NCBI RefSeq assembly: GCF_013041605.1
Contig: NZ_JABEQC010000003.1
Coordinates: forward strand, 169,898-233,897
Direction of reading: 5' to 3'
Origin: Vibrio plantisponsor
GTDB lineage: Bacteria; Pseudomonadota; Gammaproteobacteria; Enterobacterales; Vibrionaceae
DNA length: 64,000 nt
Shown: positions 27,293-36,861 of the stretch, piece after piece
Layout: every line of letters starts with the position of its first letter
How positions within the stretch are numbered: position 1 is the stretch's first letter
Translations under genes and position numbers: made by a program
The notes under the pieces: model-generated
Database searches by the model: none
Told to the model about the DNA's origin: nothing
What the model saw: the letters and a program-made list of their open reading frames with translations, nothing else

Positions 27293-28975
27293 GTGAACAT
27301 CGACGTCGTCCTTTTACTTGAACAAAACCCAATATTGCTAATTTTTGTCGTATTAGCACTTGGCTTAACTATCGGCAAAATTCGCTTTGGTAGCTTACAG
27401 TTAGGCAATTCCATCGGCGTACTCATCACCTCTTTGTTGATGGGACACTTAGGGTTTTATATTAACCCTGAAACGTTAACTATCGGCTTTATGCTCTTTA
27501 TCTACTGTGTCGGTATTGAAGCTGGACCGAACTTTTTCGGTATCTTCTTCCGAGACGGCAAAGATTATCTCATTCTCAGTATCGTCGTACTGACGACAGC
27601 AACATGGATCACCTATTTCGGCGGTTATTATCTCAACCTCGATTTTGGACTCGCTGCGGGTATGATGGCTGGCGCCCTCACCTCTACCCCCGTGCTCGTT
27701 GGTGCTCAAGACGCGTTGAATTCTGGGTTAGCTACCGCACCACGTAACATGGAACTATCAACCATTCTGGAGAATATGTCTGTCGGTTATGCGATGGCGT
27801 ATCTGATTGGTTTAATCAGTATGATTCTGTTTGCCAAGCTATTGCCTAGATTGCAAAAACAGAACCTATCCGACTCCGCACAACAGATTGCTCAAGAACG
27901 AGGCATTGGTGGTAACAGCCAACGCAAAGTCTATCTGCCAATTATTCGTGCTTACCGCGTTGGTCCTGAGCTGATTAAATGGGTTGATGGTCGTAACCTT
28001 CGCGAGCTAGGCATCTATGGTCAAACAGGCTGTTACATCGAACGAATCCGTCGTAACGGCATTCTAGCCCATCCAGACGGCGAAGCTATTTTGCAGGAGG
28101 GTGACGAAATTGCACTGGTTGGTTACCCTGATAGCCACGCTCGTCTTGATTCCAGTTTCCGCGAAGGTAAAGAAGTCTTCGACCGTAACTTGCTGGATTT
28201 ACGTATTTCTGAAGAAGAGATCGTGGTTAAGAACGACAAATATGCTCAGAAACGTTTATCCGATTTGAACTTGTCTGAGTACGGCTGTTTCCTAAACCGA
28301 GTTGTCCGTGCGCAGGTAGAAATGCCGATGGATTTAGATATCGTACTTGCCAAAGGAGACATCCTTCAGGTGAGTGGCGAGAAAAGCAAAGTGTTAGGTT
28401 TGGCTGAAAAAATCGGTTTCATTTCGATTCACAGCCAGATGGCAGACTTGCTCGCATTCTGTAGCTTCTTCATCTTGGGCATACTGTTCGGCTTAGTTAC
28501 CATGACTTTCGGTCAGGTCTCATTTGGTTTAGGTAATGCTGTCGGTCTTTTACTATCAGGTATTACGCTAGGCTTCTTACGAGCCAACCACCCTACCTTC
28601 GGTTATGTTCCGCAAGGGGCACTGAACATGGTGAAAGACTTAGGCTTGATGTTTTTTATGGCGGGCATAGGTTTAAGTGCCGGTGGAAACATGTTCCAGC
28701 ATTTATCTGAAGTAGGTGTGCAAGTGCTTGGCCTTGCGTTCTTGGTTAGCTTTGTTCCTGTTGTGTTTGCTTATCTCGTAGGTGCTTACTTGCTTAAGAT
28801 GAACCGAGCACTTCTTTTTGGTGCCATCATCGGTGCACGTACTTGCGCCCCAGCCATGGATATTGTGAACGACTACGCTAAGTCGACTATCCCAGCACTG
28901 GGCTATGCTGGCACTTATGCGATTGCCAACGTTCTGATGACGTTGACAGGTACCATCGTTATTCTCTTATTCTAG
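27293..28975 (+). CDS. ybjL: YbjL-type transporter (aspartate:alanine antiporter superfamily)
   Basis: 560 residues. Two membrane halves with the repeats [18 protein letters not shown] and [12 protein letters not shown] flank two soluble RCK_C domains (about residues 205-375, [18 protein letters not shown]). The length and whole-protein resemblance to E. coli YbjL are strong. The substrate of YbjL is not established; the superfamily includes AspT antiporters. Start GTG 27293, with a weak ribosome site. Convergent with fabV. Confidence 0.9.
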   Translation: MNIDVVLLLEQNPILLIFVVLALGLTIGKIRFGSLQLGNSIGVLITSLLMGHLGFYINPETLTIGFMLFIYCVGIEAGPNFFGIFFRDGKDYLILSIVVLTTATWITYFGGYYLNLDFGLAAGMMAGALTSTPVLVGAQDALNSGLATAPRNMELSTILENMSVGYAMAYLIGLISMILFAKLLPRLQKQNLSDSAQQIAQERGIGGNSQRKVYLPIIRAYRVGPELIKWVDGRNLRELGIYGQTGCYIERIRRNGILAHPDGEAILQEGDEIALVGYPDSHARLDSSFREGKEVFDRNLLDLRISEEEIVVKNDKYAQKRLSDLNLSEYGCFLNRVVRAQVEMPMDLDIVLAKGDILQVSGEKSKVLGLAEKIGFISIHSQMADLLAFCSFFILGILFGLVTMTFGQVSFGLGNAVGLLLSGITLGFLRANHPTFGYVPQGALNMVKDLGLMFFMAGIGLSAGGNMFQHLSEVGVQVLGLAFLVSFVPVVFAYLVGAYLLKMNRALLFGAIIGARTCAPAMDIVNDYAKSTIPALGYAGTYAIANVLMTLTGTIVILLF

Positions 28976-29050
28976 CTTTCAAATATCGCTGCTTAGGCAG
29001 CGGTTTAAAGCGATGACCTGAACGATGAATGCAAAAATCGATGAAAAGAA

Positions 29051-29077
29051 AAAAGGCGCTTTTAATAAGCGCCTTTT
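29051..29077. terminator. Bidirectional terminator between ybjL and fabV
   Basis: AAAAGGCGCTT (29051-29061), loop TTAAT, AAGCGCCTTTT (29067-29077), A and T tracts on both sides. Confidence 0.92.
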
Positions 29078-29098
29078 GTTTATTTCGAATCCGAGAGA

Positions 29099-30301
29099 TT
29101 AGATATCAATAACGTCAAATGCCACTTCTGGGTTAACGTCTGCATCGTAATCCACACCTTCAACACCGAAACCAAACAGTTTTAGGAACTCTTCTTTGTA
29201 GAGTTCGTAGTCTGTCAGCTCTTTTAGGTTCTCAGTAGTAATTTGAGGCCATAGGTCGCTACAGTGTTTTTGGATGTCTTCACGAAGTTCCCAGTCATCT
29301 AGACGCAGACGGTTTTTCTCGTCTGTTTCTGGCGCTGTGCCGTCTTCTTTATATAGACGCTGGCTGAACATGCGGTAGATTTGCTCCATACAACCTTCAT
29401 GGATGCCTTCTTCACGCATTTTCTTGAATACCATCGCAATGTACAGAGGCATTACCGGAATTGCAGAACTCGCTTGAGTCACAACAGACTTAAGAACTGC
29501 AACGTTTGCAGTACCGCCTGTTGCAGATAGCTTCTCGTTCAGAGCTGCTGCTGCACGATCTAAGTCCATCTTCGCACGACCTAACGCACCATCCCAATAG
29601 ATTGGCCAAGTTAGCTCAGTACCGATGTAGCTGTAAGCCACTGTTTTACAGCCTTCAGCCAGAACGCCGCCTTCTTCAAGCGCTTGCATCCAAAGTTCCC
29701 AATCCTGACCACCCATTACAGTAATCGTGTCTTGGATTTCTTCTTCAGTTGCAGGTTCAACGCTTGCTTCGATGATGACATCTTTATTGGTATCAACCGC
29801 TGTTGAAGTGTAAGTCTCACCAATTGGTTTTAGTGAAGAACGAACCACTTCGCCTGTTTCAGGCATTTTACGAACTGGAGACGCAAGAGAGTAAACAACT
29901 AAGTCAATTTGACCTAGGTCTTGCTTAATAAGCTCTACAGCTTTTTGTTTAGCTTCGTTTGAGAATGCATCGCCGTTCAGGCTTTTCGCATATAGACCTT
30001 CTTCGTGAGCAAGTTTGTCAAATGCTGCTGCATTGTAGAAACCTGCAGTACCCGTCTTCTTCTCTGAACCTGGTTTTTCGAAGAAAACACCGATAGTTGC
30101 AGCACCGCCGCCAAACGCAGCAGCAATACGAGAAGACAGGCCGTAGCCACTAGAAGAACCGACAACAAGCACGCGCTTAGGCGCATTCTTGATTGGACCT
30201 TGTGCTTTAGTGTAAGCAATTTGTTCTTTTACATTAGCTTCACAACCCACTGGGTGCGTTGTCGTACAGATAAATCCGCGAATTTTAGGTTTGATGATCA
30301 T
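29099..30301 (-). CDS. fabV: Enoyl-[acyl-carrier-protein] reductase FabV
   Basis: 400 residues, typical for FabV, the triclosan-tolerant NADH-dependent enoyl-ACP reductase of vibrios. Signatures: [19 protein letters not shown] at the N-terminus, nucleotide-binding [21 protein letters not shown], and the Y-x8-K catalytic pair in [20 protein letters not shown]. It reduces trans-2-enoyl-ACP in each fatty-acid elongation round. ATG 30301 has AAGGAAG upstream. A FadR-like palindrome lies about 90 bases upstream. Confidence 0.97.
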   Translation of the reverse strand: MIIKPKIRGFICTTTHPVGCEANVKEQIAYTKAQGPIKNAPKRVLVVGSSSGYGLSSRIAAAFGGGAATIGVFFEKPGSEKKTGTAGFYNAAAFDKLAHEEGLYAKSLNGDAFSNEAKQKAVELIKQDLGQIDLVVYSLASPVRKMPETGEVVRSSLKPIGETYTSTAVDTNKDVIIEASVEPATEEEIQDTITVMGGQDWELWMQALEEGGVLAEGCKTVAYSYIGTELTWPIYWDGALGRAKMDLDRAAAALNEKLSATGGTANVAVLKSVVTQASSAIPVMPLYIAMVFKKMREEGIHEGCMEQIYRMFSQRLYKEDGTAPETDEKNRLRLDDWELREDIQKHCSDLWPQITTENLKELTDYELYKEEFLKLFGFGVEGVDYDADVNPEVAFDVIDI

Positions 30302-30387
30302 ATTCAACTTCCTTCAAAAATCTTCGCTAGGATAAAAGGTTCAACCACAATTCGCACCCTATTTCTGTAAAAATAGTCCGATTTAGC

Positions 30388-30404
30388 AAGTGGTTGGATC
30401 ACTT
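30388..30404. promoter_or_regulatory. FadR-like operator upstream of fabV
   Basis: AAGTGGTTGGATCACTT (17 bp) matches the enteric FadR consensus AACTGGTCNGACCAGTT at 12 of the 16 defined positions and keeps dyad symmetry AAGTG/CACTT. It lies 87-103 bases upstream of the fabV start. Confidence 0.4.
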
Positions 30405-30429
30405 TCCATCAACATTTTCCAAGCGACAT

Positions 30430-30456
30430 AAAAAAGGCTTCACGATGGAAGCCTTT
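30430..30456 (-). terminator. Terminator after fadE
   Basis: AAAGGCTTC (30433-30441) pairs with GAAGCCTTT (30448-30456). On the minus strand the 3' arm runs into TTTTTT, so it ends the psrA-fadE transcript. Confidence 0.88.
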
Positions 30457-30478
30457 ATATAAGTGATCACTCTTATCC

Positions 30479-32761
30479 TTAAGCTACGTTGTTTAGCTTA
30501 GGTTTCACTGTCTGATTGGTCAAAACTTTTGAAAAATCATGGCTAAAGTGATCCACTTGAATCGCTTTATAACGCAGTTTTTCAGCCGCCAAAATGGCAT
30601 CAATTTCATCAGCAGTGAGCACGCCCGCTTCTTTGGCTTGAATTAAACGGTCTGCAAGTAAACCTTTACGAGCCACTTTACCCTCTTTCACGCCACGATA
30701 CAGTTTCTTCTCAAGGCCTTGAATAGCATAAAGCGACAGGAATGCTTTTTCCATCAAGCCAACACTGTCATCCTCACTCTTTCCGATATAGCAAAGATGT
30801 GTCAGACGATCACGATGAGCACCTGGAATCATTAAGCTTTCTGCCACAGCAAGCGTTAAATCGTTACTTGGTGCTTGATAATGATTACCCAGCGGGAACA
30901 ATAGACCTTTCAGCAACTTACCTACCGCTTTAGACGGGTAGTTTCGGTAAACTTCGTTCATAGACTTCGCAGCATGGTACAAACAGTGTTGCATTGCGTA
31001 ATGAACATAATTTAGGTCAGATTGCTGACGACCATCATCTTCGTATTTCTTCAGTACCGCTGACGCCATGTATAAATAGCTCAAGCCGTCACCCAAACGG
31101 GCAGAGATCATCTCTTTACGTTTCAGTTCACCGCCAAGCGTTAACATCGCCATATCTGCACTCACTGCCAACACGCGGCTTAAACGAGTAAGTTGTTTGT
31201 AATAGGTTTTTGTTGGACCACTCATATGCGCTTTAACAAATGCAGAGCCTGTTAACGCCGCAGTAAGTGCTCCAATCGAGTTCTTCGTTGCATGACCGAT
31301 ATGCTTGAACAGCAACTTATCGAACTCTTTCGCCCCTTCTTTTTCATCAGGGTTTGCCGCCGCTTCCATCTCTTTCAATACATATGGATGACAGCGCGTC
31401 GCACCTTGACCGAAAATCATCAGGTTACGAGTAAGAATGTTTGCACCTTCTACCGTAATCGCGACAGGAACACCTAAGTAATGGCTCGCCAGATAGTTCA
31501 TCGGGCCATCTTGAATTGCACGACCAGAATGAATGTCCATAGAGTCATTCAAAATGGTACGGGCGATTTCGGTCATATGGTACTTGGCAATTGCAGTAAC
31601 AATACCCGGTTTCTCTTTCAGATCCAGAGAAGTGGTCGTCAGTGTTCGGGTCGCCTCTAGCAGATAAGTTAAACCACCAATTCGGCCTAGAGATTCAGCA
31701 ACACCTTCAAATTTACCAATCGGCATACCAAACTGCTTACGAACGTAGGCATAAGCACCTGTAGTACGAGCTGTTAGATGACCAATCGCTGTACCTAATG
31801 CCGGAAGCGAGATACCGCGACCTGCTGACAGACATTCCACCAGCATACGCCAACCTTTACCTGCGTAATCTGAGCCGCCAATCAGCCAATCCATTGGGAT
31901 AAACACATCGTTACCGCGTGTTGGGCCATTCATGAACGCAAGCCCGAGCGGATCATGGCGTTCACCAATCTCTACCCCTTCGTGACTCGCAGGAATCAAC
32001 GCACAGGTAATACCGATATCTTCTTTGTCACCGAGTAACTTTTCAGGGTCGCTCAGTTTGAATGCCAAGCCAACCACTGTTGCCACGGGTGCAAGCGTGA
32101 TATAGCGTTTGTTCCAGCTTAAACGAATACCCAGAACTTCTTTGCCTTCGTGCTTGCCGTAACACACTACGCCTTGGTCAGGGATACCGCCCGCATCAGA
32201 ACCGGCCTCTGGTCCTGTTAGTGCGAAACATGGAATATCTGTACCGTCAGCAAGGCGAGGCAACCAGTAGTCTTTTTGCTCTTGGGTACCGTAGTGGGAA
32301 AGTAACTCACCTGGGCCTAAAGAGTTAGGAACCATCACGGTTACTGCTGCACTGATTGAACGTGTCGCAATGCGTGAAACGATGGTTGAGTTTGCTAAAG
32401 CAGAAAACTCACGGCCGCCATATTCAGCAGAGATGTTTAGAGAAAAGAAACGCTCTTTGCGCATGAATGTCCAGACATCCTCTGGCAAGTCGCGATCTTC
32501 TTTTACGATTTTATGGTCATCAAGCATTTCAAGCAGGGTTTCCAGCTCGTTATCCATGAATGACTGTTCTTCAGCAGTAAACGACGGTTTTGGGTAATGG
32601 TGAAGCTTTTGAAAATCTGGCTGACCAGAAAACAGCTCACCATCCCACCAAACACTGCCCGCTTCCATTGCTTCTTTTTCAGTACTAGACAGCGGTGGCA
32701 ATACCTTCTTAAACAGCTTAAAAGCAGGGTCACTTATCCATTTTTGTCGTAGAGAGCTCAT
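30479..32761 (-). CDS. fadE: Acyl-CoA dehydrogenase FadE
   Basis: 760 residues, the long FadE type, catalysing the first oxidation of fatty acyl-CoA in beta-oxidation. Features: the FAD/substrate segment CFALTGPEAGSDAGG, the RGISLPALGTAIGH helix, QFGMPIGKFEGVAE and NILTRNLMIFGQGA, then the C-terminal DUF1974 extension (ARLGDGLSYLYMASAVL). AAAGGA precedes the ATG. It lies 44 bases after psrA in the same direction, so it is probably co-transcribed and repressed by PsrA until long-chain acyl-CoA appears. Confidence 0.95.
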   Translation of the reverse strand: MSSLRQKWISDPAFKLFKKVLPPLSSTEKEAMEAGSVWWDGELFSGQPDFQKLHHYPKPSFTAEEQSFMDNELETLLEMLDDHKIVKEDRDLPEDVWTFMRKERFFSLNISAEYGGREFSALANSTIVSRIATRSISAAVTVMVPNSLGPGELLSHYGTQEQKDYWLPRLADGTDIPCFALTGPEAGSDAGGIPDQGVVCYGKHEGKEVLGIRLSWNKRYITLAPVATVVGLAFKLSDPEKLLGDKEDIGITCALIPASHEGVEIGERHDPLGLAFMNGPTRGNDVFIPMDWLIGGSDYAGKGWRMLVECLSAGRGISLPALGTAIGHLTARTTGAYAYVRKQFGMPIGKFEGVAESLGRIGGLTYLLEATRTLTTTSLDLKEKPGIVTAIAKYHMTEIARTILNDSMDIHSGRAIQDGPMNYLASHYLGVPVAITVEGANILTRNLMIFGQGATRCHPYVLKEMEAAANPDEKEGAKEFDKLLFKHIGHATKNSIGALTAALTGSAFVKAHMSGPTKTYYKQLTRLSRVLAVSADMAMLTLGGELKRKEMISARLGDGLSYLYMASAVLKKYEDDGRQQSDLNYVHYAMQHCLYHAAKSMNEVYRNYPSKAVGKLLKGLLFPLGNHYQAPSNDLTLAVAESLMIPGAHRDRLTHLCYIGKSEDDSVGLMEKAFLSLYAIQGLEKKLYRGVKEGKVARKGLLADRLIQAKEAGVLTADEIDAILAAEKLRYKAIQVDHFSHDFSKVLTNQTVKPKLNNVA

Positions 32762-32805
32762 TGTTCAGATCCTTTTGTTCACGGGACTTTATTATTATTT
32801 TTAGC

Positions 32806-33435
32806 TTATATTTTCGCTGCAACGCCAGCAGCAAGATATGGAATGATCTGGTCAACAACGACTTTTGCATCGACCTTACTTCCAAAATCATTTTCTGCGA
32901 TTTCTGCCAGCGCCTTACTTGAAGCCATAGTGAAAACACAAGTGCCTAAGGTAAAGTGCAGACGCCAAAACAGAGTTTCGCGTGTTAATTCAGGGTTCGC
33001 TTTCATTACCGAGTCTGTAAACAATTTCAATACATCTTGGTAACGAGTGGTGATAAACCAGCGCAGATGCCCCTGCACATCTGTATAACCTCTTCCGATC
33101 AACAACATAAAGCGGCTGGTACCATGTGTACTGACCTTGTTGAGGTTCTTCAAGGGTTCACGCAACGATTCAAACACTTCCTCCATTGAGTAAGACTCAC
33201 GTTGATTCAACGCAATCAGAGCTTTGTGTACTTCAGGCATAAACGCCTCTAAGTAACGGTTCAGCACTGCGCGAACCAAAGTTTTCTTATCACCGAAGTG
33301 ATAATTCACTGAAGCCAAATTGACTCCGGCTTTGCCGGTAATCGTTCTTAACGAGGTATCATTGAAACCTTGTTCAGCGAAAAGCCCTTCAGCTACATCC
33401 AGTATTTTTTCTTTGGTACTACTTCTCGACGCCAT
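32806..33435 (-). CDS. psrA: TetR-family fatty-acid regulator PsrA
   Basis: 209 residues. The TetR DNA-binding domain covers residues 8-53 (AGVNLASVNYHFGDKKTL), followed by a helical ligand-binding domain. Location upstream of fadE and a CAAAC/GTTTG-type operator in its own promoter match PsrA of vibrios and pseudomonads, an autorepressor of beta-oxidation genes released by fatty-acid ligands. Confidence 0.9.
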   Translation of the reverse strand: MASRSSTKEKILDVAEGLFAEQGFNDTSLRTITGKAGVNLASVNYHFGDKKTLVRAVLNRYLEAFMPEVHKALIALNQRESYSMEEVFESLREPLKNLNKVSTHGTSRFMLLIGRGYTDVQGHLRWFITTRYQDVLKLFTDSVMKANPELTRETLFWRLHFTLGTCVFTMASSKALAEIAENDFGSKVDAKVVVDQIIPYLAAGVAAKI

Positions 33436-33460
33436 TCATCACTCACAGGAAACACTTAAA

Positions 33461-33476
33461 TCAAACACCTGTTTGA
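33461..33476. promoter_or_regulatory. PsrA operator
   Basis: TCAAACACCTGTTTGA: TCAAACA and TGTTTGA are exact inverse complements around CC. It fits the PsrA consensus C/GAAAC-N2-4-GTTTG/C and lies directly after the -10 box of the psrA promoter, so a bound repressor would cover the transcription start. Confidence 0.8.
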
Positions 33477-33505
33477 AATATACTTCTGATACACAAAATT
33501 AACAA
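33477..33505 (-). promoter_or_regulatory. psrA-fadE promoter
   Basis: Minus strand: -35 TTGTTA (33505-33500), 17-base spacer, -10 TATATT (33482-33477). The next 16 bases are the PsrA palindrome. Confidence 0.75.
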
Positions 33506-33742
33506 CAGATTAACATCACACTTCTTAATCTTACTTTGCCATTTCCTTGCATCCCTAGTAATCGATAACGCCAAACAAAAAATTTCACATTTTTTCCATC
33601 CACGAGGAACTAAACCAAAAACACACAGTCCTAATTAATGTCCGTTGTTAGCGCATTAAGAGTTTCACAGGCCGTCAAACTGTTTTTTCTTCTAACAACA
33701 CAAACACCACTGCTTTTCATATTTAACTCCATTTTTGTATCC

Positions 33743-33773
33743 GCCCAGATCGCTTATGTTCTGGGCTTTTTTT
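33743..33773 (+). terminator. Orphan intrinsic terminator
   Basis: GCCCAGA (33743-33749) pairs with TCTGGGC (33760-33766), followed by seven T. No plus-strand gene precedes it for more than 300 bases (the gene on the left, psrA, is on the minus strand), so it marks the 3' end of an unannotated transcript or is a relic. Confidence 0.8.
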
Positions 33774-33874
33774 ATGTGTTTCAAACAACTTCTCGTTAAA
33801 GCCGCAAAGGGATATGACTTTTCTTCGACGATAAATAGATGCAAGATAGAACCAAATAGGTCTAGGCTTGCGCT

Positions 33875-33895
33875 TTAGGCGTTAGGCGTTAGGCA
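33875..33895 (+). repeat. Three tandem heptamers upstream of the response regulator gene
   Basis: TTAGGCG, TTAGGCG, TTAGGCA, directly joined, 23 bases before the ATG at 33918. Copy number could vary by slippage and would change the leader or promoter spacing. Confidence 0.7.
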
Positions 33896-33917
33896 ATGCA
33901 AATGAACGAGCGTTGAA

Positions 33918-34592
33918 ATGAAAAAAATATTGCTGGTAGAAGATAATCGAGAAGTGGCGGGAATATTGTTTGATTACTTTGAAAGTGAAGGGATGGAGCT
34001 CGACTATGCCGACAATGGTGAGCTAGGCCTCAAGCTGGCTTTAGAAACCCCGTTCGACGCCATCATTTTAGATTTGATGCTACCTCGTATGGATGGATTA
34101 ACCGTCTGTGAAAAACTCAGAGAGGCTGGTAATACTACACCAGTGCTCATGCTTACTGCTCTGGATAGCCGTGAAGATATGCTGAGCGGCTTTAAATACG
34201 GTGCCGATGACTACCTGACCAAGCCTTTTGATCTCGAAATTCTCGAAGCTCGCCTGCACGCATTAATTAAGCGTTATAGAAGAACAGTAACTGAAACGTC
34301 TCTCGAATTCGCGAGCCTGCGCATCGATCAAAAAACGCATCAGGCGTATCGAGACGGCATCAAGCTTTCATTAAATCCAACCACCTATTCCATTTTGGAA
34401 CTGCTTTGCCAGCGCGCTCCCGATGTGGTCACTCGCGAAGAAATTACGGACATGCTTTGGCAGGATAACGAGCCAAACAACGATGTACTGCGTAGCCATA
34501 TTTACCAGCTCCGCAATCAGTTAGATAAGCCTTTCGAGTCTTCTATGCTGGTCACCGTACCTAAAATTGGCTTCCGTTTGGAGAAGGTATAA
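33918..34592 (+). CDS. OmpR-family response regulator
   Basis: 224 residues: receiver with E8/D9, phospho-acceptor D52 (IILDLMLPRMDG), Thr (MLTAL) and Lys (LTKPF), then a winged-helix DNA-binding domain (TTYSILELLCQRAPDVVTREEI, RSHIYQLRNQLDKPF). The stop overlaps the kinase start (TAATG), a standard two-component operon. I do not recognise the specific system; the sensor has a short periplasmic domain, so an envelope or ion signal is plausible. Confidence 0.93.
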   Translation: MKKILLVEDNREVAGILFDYFESEGMELDYADNGELGLKLALETPFDAIILDLMLPRMDGLTVCEKLREAGNTTPVLMLTALDSREDMLSGFKYGADDYLTKPFDLEILEARLHALIKRYRRTVTETSLEFASLRIDQKTHQAYRDGIKLSLNPTTYSILELLCQRAPDVVTREEITDMLWQDNEPNNDVLRSHIYQLRNQLDKPFESSMLVTVPKIGFRLEKV

Positions 34593-35854
34593 TGAACACG
34601 ATTAGTTTTGCCAATACCCGTACTCTTACTGGTCAGTTGGCCCTATTTTTTACTGGTGTTGCTTTGGTTATGGGCTTAGCCAGTTACATTATTTTTTATA
34701 CCGCCCTGCACTGGTCAGAAGATAAAGTGGGTGAACGACGTATCGAGATAGATAAGAACGAAGCCATCACTCGCTTTATGAATGGTGAAGAAGGAAAGAT
34801 CACCATTGATGTCCTCACCACCGCCTATAACGATATCAGCCTAGTTCCAGCCGAATACCATAAGTATTTTGAAGGCAGAGATAGCTTTGTCGGTGAAGTC
34901 GGTAGCGACCCAGACTCACGAATGGTGTTTTTCAGCTACTACTACAAAGATGGTTCAAGAAAGCCCGTCATCTTGCTGTCAGATATCAACCAGATTGAGT
35001 TCGGGAAAAATGAAACCTTATTCTCAGGCCTCATTGTTATTACCAGTGTAGCAGGACTTCTGTTCATCTTTGGTGGCCTGCTGTTACGACTCTCGCAACG
35101 TTTAATTGAACCGATTAATAACCTCACGCAGCAACTGACAGAACACAGTGGCAACGCTGCTCATGTATTTGAAATACCTAGCGGCGGTGCGAGTGAATTT
35201 AAAATTCTAGCCGACGAGCTCAATCAATATCGACATGAAATTCACAACCTAATTAAGCGTGAACAGGCGTTTGCCCGCTATGCCAGCCACGAACTCAGAA
35301 CGCCGTTAACTATAGTAAAGGGCGCAAGCAAACTGTTGGAACGCAATGCCTCTGACGATTTCCAAAAACGACAAATTGTGCGTATCAATGAAGCCACCGC
35401 TCAAATGAGCACTATGGTTGACGCTCTGCTCGGACTTGTGCGTTATGAACGCAGCGAAGAGGAAGCCGTTGTCAGAGACGTAAGTAAAGCTGAATTTGAA
35501 ACCATTATTGAACTCAACAGTGCTCAGGCTAAAGACAAAGATATCGACATTGCTTTGATCTTCCACCAAATGCCTCAGCTCAAAGCAGCACCCGCCGTTT
35601 TGAATATGGTGGTAGGAAACCTGCTGCGAAACGCCATAGCCGCCACACATCAAGGAGAGATCACGCTGGAAGTCTCTGCTGACTCTTTATGCGTCAGAGA
35701 CAATGGCCCTGGCCTTAATCAGGCAAAAAATCAAGACGGGCATGGCTTAGGTTTACTGATAGTAGAAGACTTATGTCGCCGATATCACTGGCATTTTTCG
35801 ATTAAGAATCGTCCTACTACAGGCTGCGAAGCCTTAATCAGTTTTGGGCAATAA
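34592..35854 (+). CDS. Sensor histidine kinase partner of the OmpR-type regulator
   Basis: 420 residues. Transmembrane helices at about 15-37 and 143-165 enclose a periplasmic domain of about 105 residues (DKVGERRIEIDKNEAI, YFEGRDSFVGEVG). A short HAMP-like linker leads to H233 in YASHELRTP, then the ATPase domain with NLLRNAIAA, DNGPGLN and GHGLGLLIVEDL. It should autophosphorylate and pass phosphate to D52 of the regulator. Confidence 0.92.
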   Translation: MNTISFANTRTLTGQLALFFTGVALVMGLASYIIFYTALHWSEDKVGERRIEIDKNEAITRFMNGEEGKITIDVLTTAYNDISLVPAEYHKYFEGRDSFVGEVGSDPDSRMVFFSYYYKDGSRKPVILLSDINQIEFGKNETLFSGLIVITSVAGLLFIFGGLLLRLSQRLIEPINNLTQQLTEHSGNAAHVFEIPSGGASEFKILADELNQYRHEIHNLIKREQAFARYASHELRTPLTIVKGASKLLERNASDDFQKRQIVRINEATAQMSTMVDALLGLVRYERSEEEAVVRDVSKAEFETIIELNSAQAKDKDIDIALIFHQMPQLKAAPAVLNMVVGNLLRNAIAATHQGEITLEVSADSLCVRDNGPGLNQAKNQDGHGLGLLIVEDLCRRYHWHFSIKNRPTTGCEALISFGQ

Positions 35855-35882
35855 ACTTACGTGTGAGCGGAGTTGTTAAGGT

Positions 35883-35888
35883 TATAAT
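35883..35888 (+). promoter_or_regulatory. -10 box upstream of the PLP enzyme gene
   Basis: TATAAT at 35883-35888, preceded by GGT and without a good -35, 39 bases before the ATG at 35927. Confidence 0.4.
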
Positions 35889-35926
35889 GCGCTTCCCTTG
35901 GCTATTTCATTGCAACAGGAAGAGTT

Positions 35927-36850
35927 ATGAAACTCGCAAACAGCCCTATTACTGAGCACCATTTCAACGGTCATCATTTTTATCTCAAACGTGATGACCA
36001 GTTGCACTCGCAGTTTAGTGGTAATAAAGCCAGAAAATTCATGTCTCTACTGGAGGCTGATTTGCCTCACATAACAACACTGATTGGCTATGGCTCGGCT
36101 CAGGCTAACTCATTGTATTCGATGGCAGCTTTAGCTCGCATTCGTGGCTGGCAGCTAGAGTTTTATGTTGACCATATTCCTGCATGGCTAAAACAGCGCC
36201 CAATTGGCAACTACCGTGGCGCTCTCGAGCTTAACGCAAACCTCATAGAAACCCGCCCATTTGGTCTGCATCCAAGAGAGTATATTGAGCAGATTCGACA
36301 GCCAGATGAAAGCTGTTTGTCTGTACCTGAAGGTGGTCGTTCAAAATTAGCCGAAGCCGGTGTCAAACAACTGGCATCTGAGATTTTGGAATGGATTCGA
36401 ATGCAACCTAAACAAGAGTGGTGTGTTGCACTTCCTTCGGGAACAGGCACTACAGCGCTCTTTTTGCACAAAGCGCTGCAACCCCATGGAGTTAAGGTTA
36501 TCACCTGCCCTTGTGTCGGTGGCGCAGAATACCTTACGGAACAGTTCCACGAACTGGGTGAAACGAGCCATCCAGAGATACTGCAACTTGGAAACAAACA
36601 CTACTTTGGTCATCTCTATCGTGAAGATTTTGATATCTGGCAGCAGCTACAAGATCAAACCCATGTCGAATTCGACTTACTTTACGACCCTATGATGTGG
36701 CGCTGTTTACAAACGTGGTTTGAAAAAGAAACCTCTCAAGAAGAAAGTAAACAGCCTGAAAACCACCCTTCACTCATCTATATTCATCAAGGTGGTCTGT
36801 TGGGTAATGAAAGCATGCTTCCTCGTTACCAACGCCAATTTGACCTATAA
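35927..36850 (+). CDS. D-cysteine desulfhydrase / ACC deaminase family PLP enzyme
   Basis: 307 residues, fold-type II PLP enzyme. HFYLKRDDQLHSQFSGNKARKF contains the family's PLP lysine in SGNKARK; VPEGGRSKLAEAG and LPSGTGTTALF form the cofactor phosphate site. Family members remove the amino group and sulfide from D-cysteine or open the cyclopropane ring of ACC; the true substrate cannot be read. CAGGAAGAG precedes the ATG. ynjH follows after 11 bases. Confidence 0.85.
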   Translation: MKLANSPITEHHFNGHHFYLKRDDQLHSQFSGNKARKFMSLLEADLPHITTLIGYGSAQANSLYSMAALARIRGWQLEFYVDHIPAWLKQRPIGNYRGALELNANLIETRPFGLHPREYIEQIRQPDESCLSVPEGGRSKLAEAGVKQLASEILEWIRMQPKQEWCVALPSGTGTTALFLHKALQPHGVKVITCPCVGGAEYLTEQFHELGETSHPEILQLGNKHYFGHLYREDFDIWQQLQDQTHVEFDLLYDPMMWRCLQTWFEKETSQEESKQPENHPSLIYIHQGGLLGNESMLPRYQRQFDL

Positions 36851-36861
36851 GGAACAGATGT

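Larger units (their letters stand above)
33506..33917. other. Intergenic region with no annotated gene upstream of its terminator
   Basis: The region between psrA and the response regulator gene holds an isolated plus-strand terminator (33743-33773), a triple heptamer repeat (33875-33895) and A/T-rich sequence. A 53-codon frame (33638-33799) runs through the terminator and lacks a ribosome site, so I do not call it a gene. A small RNA ending at about 33773 is possible. Confidence 0.5.

Noticed and set aside
33638..33799. 53-codon plus-strand frame, hydrophobic, between psrA and the response regulator
   Set aside because: No ribosome site before its ATG, and it runs straight through a strong intrinsic terminator, so translation of the whole frame is unlikely.
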